DNA of 11,835 nt from Symbiodinium natans (lineage: Eukaryota; Sar; Dinophyceae; Suessiales; Symbiodiniaceae): contig CAJNDS010000557.1 in NCBI GenBank assembly GCA_905221605.1, positions 912,182-924,016 on the forward strand. The letters are read 5' to 3'. Position 1 is the stretch's first letter; each line of letters begins with the position of its first letter. Positions 5,769 through 11,835 of the stretch are shown in pieces. The notes beneath the pieces are model-generated. The model did no database searches and was not told the DNA's origin. It saw only the letters and a program-made list of their open reading frames with translations. Position numbers and translations under genes: made by a program.

Positions 5769-8700
5769 CTGGAGATGATGTTTAGGGTTTAGGGTTTAGG
5801 GTTTAGGGTTTGGGGTTTGGGGTTTGGGGTTTGGGGTTTGGGGTTTGGGGTTTGGGGTTTGGGGTTTGGGGTTTAGGGTTTAGGGTTTAGGGTTGCGGGA
5901 TGCTTAGGGATGTTTTGGGTGCAGGATTTAGGGTGTTTAGGAGTCTCCCAAGGGATTTTTCGGCTGATAGGGTCCTAGGGTTTAGGGTCTGGAAGGCTGC
6001 GTGCTTAGGAGAAAGTTCCAGGTCGGTTGGGCTTTCTGGCTTCGGGGGTTTTACGGGGTTTTGGTGCGTTGGGGTTCCGGCAAATAAGCACCTAAGTTTT
6101 TTTACGGTCATGAGCCAAGCTCTACATCAGATCAGGGTCCCTAAAACCTCCTAAACCCTCAACCCGGCCCGAAACCCTAAACCCGAAACCCTGCACCCTA
6201 AACCCTGAACCTAAAACCTGTAGCAACTCGAGGCACGAAATCTACCCCTTTTGAGAGGGTACTTACAAGCCCTACACCCGAAACCCTAAACCCTAAACCC
6301 TAAACCCTCCCCCAAATCACTACAAAAGACCCACGAAGTATTCGAGCCGCGCCTGAGGCGCGCGATGGACTCTTCACGCCCAATGGCCCAGATGACCTCG
6401 AGTAGGGTTGAGGGTTGACCAGAACCCCAGACTCTAAACTCTAAACCCTAAACCCTAAACCGAAACCCTAAACCCTTAAGCCCCTAAACCCCGAAACCCC
6501 GAAGCCCCCAAACCCCTAAACCCCTAAAACCCTAAACCCTAAGCCCGAAACCGATTTGGGGTTCAGGGCTGATAGCCACGTTCTCGACCAGATGGTCGGG
6601 AGCACCCTACACCCTAAACCCTAAACTCTAAACCCTGAAGGTTCGGGGCCCCTGGGCTTTTGGGGGTTTCTGGGTTGTTTAGGGGGGGGGGGGTTAGGGT
6701 TCTGCGTGAGGTTGCAACCATGGGCCCTTGGTACGGTCCCTTGCCCTTGCGTTTAGGGAACGAAGTATGGGCCCTTATTGTATTCTGTATGCAAGGGTTG
6801 TATAACACGGGACCCAAATTAAGGGAGCATACTTGGAACCCTAAATTCTAGGTCCACAAGGTCCATGATGCCTCGAGCCTTTGAATACCCCCCCTGGTTG
6901 GAAGCCAAATAATGGACCCTAATAGCCCTAAAACCCTCTAAACCCTGTAAACCCAACAAACCCTACGAACCCTCAAAACCATCACGAAATTCTAAACCCT
7001 CTCAAACCCTCTTGAACCCGCTTAAACCCGTCAAAACCCTCTTAAACCCTCTGAAACCCTCTAAAACCCTCTTAGCTCTTAAACTCTCTTGAAGTCTTGG
7101 ACCCTTTTGAACCCTCTAAACCCTCTTAAACCCTCCAAACCCCACCAAACTTTGGAAGCCCTCAAAACCCTGCACCTCGAAGAGACCGGGCGATGCAGTG
7201 GCGCCGGTCAGCCTCGGGGGTTAGGTGCTTTGTTTTTGTTTCTCTCGGGGCTTTTACTCTAGGTTGTTGTTGGCTTTTGCTGGGCTGCTTGCGGGTTTTC
7301 GGGGTTTGGGGGTATAGGGTTTCAGGGCTTGAGGTTTGTGAGGCTTAAGGTTTCTGTTGCAGTACATTCGTTGCAGTTTGGCCTTTGTGTTTCTTGGGGT
7401 TCTGGGGTTCTATTTCAGCATACTGCAAGGGGTCCGTATTGTAGATCCACCCCGGGCGGAATGGCCGGCCAACCTCCCTAAAACCTCTTGAGATTACGGT
7501 GCAGGGATTGCTCTTGAAGTCATCCCAGCCATGGCCTTTCCCTAAAAAAAGAGGTTTAACAAACCGCAAACCCCAGACGCATTCTCTTGAAAACCGCGTT
7601 CCCAAAACACCCTACACTACAAGTCTTGAAGCAGGCCGAAGCCCTTGAATCCTGAACCCTGAGCCATCCCAGCCCTCTGAACCGTGCTACGTCCTAAAAC
7701 CCCAAAACAACATCCAAAACTTCGAGCATCAACCCCTAAGATCTCCTGGACCACAAACCCCTAAACCCCTAAACCCCTAAACCCCCAAACCCCAAAACCC
7801 CAAATCCCCAAAACCCCTAAACCCCAAAACCCCAAAACCCCAAAACCCCAAAATTCCAAAACCCCAAAATTCCAAAACACCCTAAACCCTAAACCCTAAA
7901 CCCTAAACCCTAAACCCCTACACAGCAAGGACCTCGGCGGAACCCCGAAACTTCGGCGCCCGGCGCGGCCCGCGCCGGTTTGGCCAGGACCCCCAACTTC
8001 ACCTCCCGGCGCGCTGGAAGTCCGACATGGAGAACTTGTAGGGTATGGGGTGTAGGGTTTAGGGCCTTTAGGGTTAGGGGTTTAGGGTAGTGGGTTGTTG
8101 AAGGCGTTTGGGGTTTAGGGTTTCGGGCGTTTGGGGTTTAGGGGTTTGGGGGGGGGGAACGAAGTTTGCGGGCCAGAGGCCAGAGGCATGGGCTCATGCA
8201 CACCAGCTCACCTCCCGCGAGAGTAAACCTTGCCGAGTTTCGAAGGCTGAGGACCCTCAAACCCTAAAACCTAAGCCCCAAGCCCTATAAAACCCAAACC
8301 CTAAACCCTACAACCCTATGCCCCGAAACCCTAAAACCCTCTAACCCTAAACCCCAAAACCCTATAACCCTAAAACCCTAAACCCCCAAACCCTAAAACC
8401 CCCAAAACCCTAAACCCCTAAACCCCTAAACCTAAAACCCCTAACAACACTCGCAGCAAGCCTTCTTGGTCGCCACCCAGTCCTTGATGTAGGTCTCCAG
8501 GCTCTCAGGGCTCCAGTCGCCAGCATAGCTCCTGAGGTGCGATGTGCCTAGGGTGTATGGTTTAAGGCCGATAGATGCATCTAGGGTTTAGGGTTTCGGG
8601 CTAGGGTTTAGGGCCAGGGCTTAGGGTTTAGGATGTAGGGCTAGGGTTTAGGGTTTAGGGTGCAAGGTCAAGGGTTTAGGGTTTAGGGTTTATAAGGTTT

Positions 8701-11700
8701 ATGGGGTTTCGGACCTAGGGGCTCAGGTAAGAGGCTTTTGCCTGTAAGTCCCCAACCAACACCCTGCAGAGAGCGGGCTTGTCCCCAACATCGGTCTGCC
8801 ACTACTCCTCTGTAGGAACTCCGACATCTTCTGGGATCCCCCGCCAAAAAACCCTACACATCCCCCAAAGCCAGAGAGCCCTACACAAAACCCCTACCCC
8901 AAAATTCCCTAAAAACCCGAGAACTCCTCAAACCCCTTAAAAGAAAAAACTAAACACCCTGAAACCATAAAACCCGTAACAACCCTAAAAGCCCTTTAAA
9001 AACCCTAACGCCCCTTCCCTAAAACCAAAAACCCTAGAGTTACCCTCCTACTGGTTTAGAAACCGCCAAGCCTCACAAAACATCCAAAAACCTAAAACAC
9101 TACAAAACTCTAAACACCATGTAAAATCCCTAAAAACCTAAAACCCCAAACCCCTAAAACCCTAAACCCTACTGATTTTGTCGACCGCCAAGTATCTCCA
9201 GCAGCTGCACCAAGGCCTCGAGGGCCTCCTGCGCAGAAGGCCCCTTGAGATCTGCGGCCTCGGGGGGAGAGAGCCGTGGGTTTTGGAAGGCTTCTTCGGG
9301 GGGTTTAGGGTTTGGGGTATATGGGGTTTATAGGGTATATGGGGCGTATCGGGTACATGGGGTATATGGGGTTTAGGGGGTTAGGAGGCTTAGGGTTCAG
9401 GGTTTAGGGTTGAGGGTCTACCGTGTAGGGCGGATGAGGACCTAGGACCCAGGCAGCTCGTCAGAGGGTCTTCGCGGCTTTTTCGGTGCCGAGCGGCCGC
9501 TGCCGGCGACACCTCGATGGGCCGCTGGGACATGAAGAACCATCCGGCCTGGGGGATGCTCCCTACACCAAGAACCCTACTGAACCCTATCTTAAGAAAC
9601 CTAAATCCTACCTTAGAAAACCCTAAACCCTGCCTTGAGAACCCTACTAAACCCTACCTTAAGAACCCCTAAACCCTACCTCAAGAGCCCTAAACGGTAC
9701 TTCTCTGCGGATGAGTTTACGACAGACCCCAAGAAAACTCCCAGAAAGGTCAGCTGGATACTATTTTTTGGACATATCTAAGAAACATTAGTAGCCAGTT
9801 GCAACACCCGGAAAGGTCTGGCCTGCTTGTACTCCAGCAGCGTCTTGGCGCGCACCTTCAGCATGCTCGCCACGCGAAGGTCGCGAAGCTTCTCCATGTG
9901 AGGGGCCACCTCCCGGAGTGCAGGCTTTAGGGTTTAGGGTTTAGGGTTTAGGGTTTAGGGTTTAGGGTTTAGGGTTTAGGGTTTAGGGTTTAGGGTTTCG
10001 GGTTTCGGGTTTCGGGTTTCGGGTTTCGGGTTTCGGGTTTCGGGCTCAAGGTTTAGGACCTTCAGGGAATTTGGGGCTTGGGATCACTTAGGCGGCTTCT
10101 AGGGCTCATCTGGAGCTTCGTGGGCAGCTATAATAAGGAAGTACCTAAACCTCCGTGCAGGCTCTATGCTGGGATTCAGGGTGTAGGGCTCCCCGACAGC
10201 CTCGGGAAAGAGCTTCAGCAGGATCTCGGCCAGGCGCAGGTGGTCGGCCTTGAGGAGTGTAGGAGCCGCTTTTCTTTTAAAACCAGAGACAGACGGGGAG
10301 GGGTTCCAAAAAATGGGAGGGGGGGGGGGTACCTGTTTAGAGGCTCCTGTCATAAGGATTTTGGGCTACCTGAAGAGGGAGCCCTATCATGGGAAGGCCC
10401 GCGTGGAAGCAGAAGGCCTCCTTGATGTAGTGCTGATTCAAACCGTTCAGCTTGTCGAAGTCAAAGCATGGTGCTCCTCAGACTATTTGTGCTCCCTTTC
10501 CCCCGCCCCGTTGCAACTCAGGGTGTGGGAAGATGCTTGGGGGTTGGGTTTTAGGGTTACGTAGGGTTTCGGGTTTAGGCCTTAAACCTTAGGGCTTAGG
10601 GCTTAGGGCTCAGGGCTCAGGGCTTAGAATGGTTTACGGGGCCGTCCTCGAGAGCAGGCTGACAAGTTGAACCACTCGATGGCCTGCTCCGTGGAGAAGA
10701 TCTCGTCGTCGCCATGGGACCAGGACAGCCGGGCGAGGTAGTTCCGTATGGACTCCGGCAGGTATCCTGGGTTCTGGGCTCGGTTTGAAGGGGAGGGGTT
10801 CGCGGTTTCTGCGTAATTTCAGCCACAGCCATAAGAGTGGTAAGTTCAAGGACAATAAATAATCGTAACCAACTTAGAACGCTCAGAAGGGGTAGGCCCC
10901 CTAAATAGGCACCAAGGAGCCTTTGGCCTCGAACTCCTCCAGGCCCGTCGCCCCATGGCGCTTGGATAGCTTCTTGCCGTCCGGGCCGTGGATCAGTGGG
11001 AGGTGCGCGAAGTCCGGGAGGTCCCAGGCCCTGAGCTTTTAAGGTAACTGCGTCCGAGGGATCCACCGAAAATGGTATACATGCCCCTTTTGGTAGAGGG
11101 CTTTGACGGGTATCTCTTGGGGTACGTAGCTTAAGGGGGGTAAGGTTGCAGCGAGTTGAGGACTTCGGCTCGAGAGTTTAGGGCTGTTCGGTGTTGAAGG
11201 GTTAGGGTCTTTTTTGCTGGGGTTTAAGGCCTGCGTACCAGGGCACATGTTCTTGAAGACCGCAATCTGGCGGGCGGTGTTGCCAATGTGATCTGAGCCG
11301 CGGATGACCTTCCATGTTCGGGGAGGAGGCTTCCCACACTGGGTGGCTTTATGGGGTTCCAAAGCAGGAAGCCTGCGTCACGCCCATGTCATGGTCGTCC
11401 ACGACCACTGCCAGCAGGTAGGTCGGCGTCCCATCCGCACGGAGGATGATGAAATCGTCGACATCCTTGGAAGCCCTAAACCCGTAAACCCTTTCATCCA
11501 CCTAAAGTCTAAGCAGCCGGCTGTCCTTGTTCGGGATCTCAATCAAGCCCATCACTCCATCCTGCGGTGCCGGGGCGGATTTCTCACCGCTGAATGCTCA
11601 AAAAAAAGTCGGACAGCACCGAATTAATAAATCTGTGCATCAGAGGCTTCTTGAGAGCAGCCCGAAAACCTAAACCCTAAGCCCTGAACCCTAAACCCTA

Positions 11701-11805
11701 AACCCGTGTCCTGCCAACTTGTCGCGCCATCGTCGTTCGGGGTCTTTATTCGAAGAACAGGCTGACGGTCTGGAGGGGGCACGAAATCTGGGCCCAGGTT
11801 GCGAC
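5729..11805 (-). CDS. gltX: Glutamyl-tRNA synthetase, bacterial/organelle type, 5'-partial, 16 exons
   Basis: The enzyme charges tRNA-Glu (or both tRNA-Glu and tRNA-Gln when non-discriminating) with glutamate, probably in mitochondrion or plastid because the sequence is of bacterial type. Exons on the complement, in transcript order: 11711-11805, 11526-11561, 11373-11465, 11247-11308, 10921-11030, 10647-10766, 10418-10476, 10201-10248, 9823-9909, 9513-9548, 9197-9258, 8462-8531, 7965-8002, 7176-7212, 6353-6396, 5729-5768. They join in one frame as 344 residues plus stop. Recognised blocks are [47 protein letters not shown] (the KMSKS equivalent), [32 protein letters not shown] and the C-terminal anticodon-binding tail [18 protein letters not shown]. 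The HIGH motif and any transit peptide lie beyond the right edge. Family members are near 470-500 residues, so roughly 70% is here. Donors are 8 GC, 4 GA and 3 GT. Family call is very secure; individual boundaries rest on phase, alignment from memory and the AG|G rule. Confidence 0.93.
5781..5892. repeat. TTTAGGG x4, TTTGGGG x9, TTTAGGG x3
   Basis: Sixteen heptamers in perfect register, with a homogeneous central block of one point variant. Lies in gltX intron 5769-6352. Confidence 0.97.
6353..6396 (-). CDS. gltX: gltX exon o
   Basis: Encodes [14 protein letters not shown], the LLGRE-x-x-L-x-RL terminal helix. Followed by a GC donor after CTCAG. If not spliced, the frame runs on into telomere-like repeat and stops there. 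Confidence 0.85.
6435..6545. repeat. Degenerate CCCTAAA array
   Basis: Mixed CCCTAAA, CCCGAAA and CCCCTAAA units in gltX intron 6397-7175. A smaller block lies at 6264-6307. Unique sequence at 6640-6900 shows no exon. Confidence 0.85.
6900..7160. repeat. CCCTCTAAA-type array
   Basis: About 25 degenerate units of CCCTCTAAA, CCCTCTTAAA and CCCTCAAAA in gltX intron 6397-7175; a lengthened unit class like that at 621-812. Confidence 0.85.
7176..7212 (-). CDS. gltX: gltX exon n
   Basis: Encodes [12 protein letters not shown] and completes the ALTG-x-x-x-SP motif begun 752 bp upstream. GT donor. TCGAGGT is repeated at both ends of the next intron. Confidence 0.88.
7750..7920. repeat. CCCCTAAA, CCCCAAAA and CCCTAAA sub-blocks
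   Basis: Octamer units grade into AACCCCAA units and end in perfect CCCTAAA, in gltX intron 7213-7964. Sequence at 7230-7640 is unique and shows no exon. Confidence 0.88.
7965..8002 (-). CDS. gltX: gltX exon m
   Basis: Encodes [12 protein letters not shown] and two bases of the next Ala. Matches the K-x-G-x-x-x-x-P-x-R-x-A-L-T-G tail motif. GC donor (GCCGGG). Confidence 0.87.
8258..8445. repeat. Degenerate CCCTAAA array
   Basis: CCCTAAA, CCCTAAAA and CCCCTAAA units in gltX intron 8003-8461; the same intron has TTTAGGG-orientation repeats at 8045-8145. Confidence 0.88.
8462..8531 (-). CDS. gltX: gltX exon l
   Basis: Encodes [20 protein letters not shown] and TKK, matching the W-T-P-E-x-L-E helix upstream of the conserved tail. 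GC donor (GCTTGC). Confidence 0.85.
8540..9196 (-). other. gltX intron l-k (mostly degenerate repeat)
   Basis: TTTAGGG orientation at 8580-8700, unique island 8740-8850, then very degenerate A/C-rich CCCTAAA-like sequence to 9170. The island has an open minus frame ([10 protein letters not shown]...) but conserved family spacing joins exons k and l without it. Confidence 0.6.
9197..9258 (-). CDS. gltX: gltX exon k
   Basis: Encodes [20 protein letters not shown], an amphipathic helical stretch. Weakly conserved family region; placed by phase, GC3-rich codons and AG|G at the acceptor. GA donor (GATACT). Confidence 0.72.
9300..9415. repeat. TTTAGGG and ATATGGGG repeats
   Basis: Units GTTTAGGG, GTATATGGG and GGGTACATGG alternate in gltX intron 9259-9512; ATATGGGGT occurs four times or nearly so. 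Confidence 0.85.
9513..9548 (-). CDS. gltX: gltX exon j
   Basis: Twelve codons, [12 protein letters not shown], corresponding to the family's FF-x-RPI-E block. GT donor. The open frame runs on for about 30 codons, so the exon could extend past position 9513. Confidence 0.78.
9561..9695. repeat. Composite repeat CCTACCTTAAGAACCCTAAA
   Basis: Five degenerate copies of about 25 bp, each fusing a CTTAAGAA element to CCCTAAAC, in gltX intron 9549-9822. Confidence 0.85.
9823..9909 (-). CDS. gltX: gltX exon i
   Basis: Begins [14 protein letters not shown] and ends [12 protein letters not shown], matching the LKERAKTL-type helix of the anticodon-binding region. GC donor (GCCAGA). Confidence 0.88.
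9926..10044. repeat. TTTAGGG x10 followed by TTTCGGG x7
   Basis: Seventeen heptamers in one register with an abrupt switch at 9996 from the standard unit to a point variant. In gltX intron 9910-10200. Confidence 0.97.
10201..10248 (-). CDS. gltX: gltX exon h
   Basis: Encodes [16 protein letters not shown], joined in phase to HYIKE. AG|GCC occurs at both ends of the intervening intron. GC donor (GCTGTC) chosen by rule and phase. Confidence 0.83.
10418..10476 (-). CDS. gltX: gltX exon g
   Basis: Encodes [21 protein letters not shown]-x-x-KL and NxHYI are diagnostic of GluRS. GC donor (GCCTTC). Confidence 0.92.
10647..10766 (-). CDS. gltX: gltX exon f
   Basis: Encodes [20 protein letters not shown], then [19 protein letters not shown], the helical connector after KLSKR. 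The GA donor (GACGG) keeps the usual number of residues between W-F-N-L and FDFDKL. Confidence 0.92.
10921..11030 (-). CDS. gltX: gltX exon e with KLSKR signature
   Basis: Encodes [18 protein letters not shown], then [23 protein letters not shown] is the bacterial GluRS form of the class I KMSKS loop, which binds ATP. The following donor is GC (GCTCC). A longer ORF runs through this exon and the next intron in another frame and is not the coding frame. Confidence 0.94.
11247..11308 (-). CDS. gltX: gltX exon d
   Basis: Begins [20 protein letters not shown]. The GT donor after AACAT was chosen because it restores the family spacing between ARQ and FAH (13 residues) and the phase. A GC donor 12 bases downstream is an alternative that would add residues. 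Confidence 0.88.
11373..11465 (-). CDS. gltX: gltX exon c, active-site domain
   Basis: Thirty-one codons containing [26 protein letters not shown] and VTQ. This is the hallmark core of bacterial GluRS. The last residue, usually His of THVIRG, is read as Gln across the splice. Donor is GC (GCTTCC). Confidence 0.93.
11526..11561 (-). CDS. gltX: gltX exon b
   Basis: Twelve codons, [12 protein letters not shown], corresponding to the family's D-x-V-x-G-x-I stretch. Preceded by CGCAG, followed by a GA donor (GACAGC). GCAGGA is shared by the two edges of the upstream intron. Confidence 0.82.
11672..11706. repeat. CCCTAAA array
   Basis: Five units in gltX intron 11562-11710, close to exon a. Confidence 0.9.
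11711..11805 (-). CDS. gltX: gltX exon a (first exon in window)
   Basis: Reads RNLGPDF, then [11 protein letters not shown] and SWQ, matching the segment after the CR motif where the family has VIRFK-P and W-D. It starts after AG at 11806-11807 with two bases of a split codon; a preceding T would give the expected Cys. It ends GGCAG, with a GA donor (GACACG). Confidence 0.82.
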
Positions 11806-11835
11806 CTTGGGTCCCATTCCACGGGTTTAGGGTTC

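Noticed and set aside
5900-6154. Plus-strand 84-codon ORF and its minus-strand counterpart
   Set aside because: Made largely of degenerate TTTAGGG translated as GFRV-like repeats, inside gltX intron 5769-6352.
7345-7605. 86-codon minus-strand ORF
   Set aside because: No recognisable motif, AT-rich third positions, and lies wholly inside the intron between exons 7965-8002 and 7176-7212.
8740-8850. Extra gltX exon ([10 protein letters not shown] frame)
   Set aside because: Adjacent exons already join in phase with normal family spacing, and this peptide has no counterpart in GluRS.
10099-10425. Plus and minus ORFs around 10.1-10.4 kb
   Set aside because: Only the 16-codon block 10201-10248 of the minus ORF fits GluRS; the rest is intron, and the plus ORF is antisense.
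10617-11066. 149-codon minus-strand ORF
   Set aside because: It runs through two gltX exons and the intron between them in frames other than the GluRS frame over exon e ([14 protein letters not shown]). It is a shadow of the real gene.
1-11835. A true chromosome end
   Set aside because: Arrays switch orientation many times and are interrupted by exons of two genes, so they are interstitial.

Overview
The window looks like nuclear DNA of a dinoflagellate. The plant/algal-type telomere heptamer (CCCTAAA on +, TTTAGGG in the other orientation) is scattered through all 11.8 kb. No long intact ORF exists, but short GC3-rich exons can be chained on the minus strand. The resulting introns rarely begin with GT: of 26 introns inferred, 14 start GC, 8 start GA and 4 start GT, and the acceptor is followed by G in 25 of 26. 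Relaxed GA/GC donors with an AG|G acceptor are an established dinoflagellate trait. Species cannot be read from the sequence.

Right-hand part (about 5.7-11.8 kb, minus strand): the 3' two thirds or so of a bacterial/organelle-type glutamyl-tRNA synthetase. It is split into 16 exons of 36-120 bp; the 5' end lies beyond the right edge. All exon phases agree: 1037 coding bases give 2 bases plus 344 codons plus a stop. The class I KLSKR signature lies in the exon at 10921-11030.

Left-hand part (about 0.3-5.0 kb, minus strand): 12 phase-consistent exons of 23-83 bp (597 bp, exactly 199 codons). They encode the C-terminal part of a Gfo/Idh/MocA-family NAD(P)-dependent oxidoreductase, with HHVDFH and DVHSQQRFF blocks. 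The gene continues beyond the left edge. Its N-terminal Rossmann half is not recognisable between this gene and the synthetase, so it may be truncated, highly divergent or partly decayed. Both genes point the same way, as in dinoflagellate tandem gene blocks; nothing seen links their functions.

Introns and the intergenic gap are made of telomere-like arrays in both orientations, homogenised sequence variants, other short tandem repeats, one strong hairpin, and unique islands about the size of exons. The exons themselves are essentially free of the heptamer. The most striking single object is the 131-bp intron at 3174-3304, whose ends carry a 22-bp direct repeat (20 of 22 identical), as expected of a recently inserted intron. 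No tRNA, rRNA, CRISPR array or autonomous transposon gene was seen.
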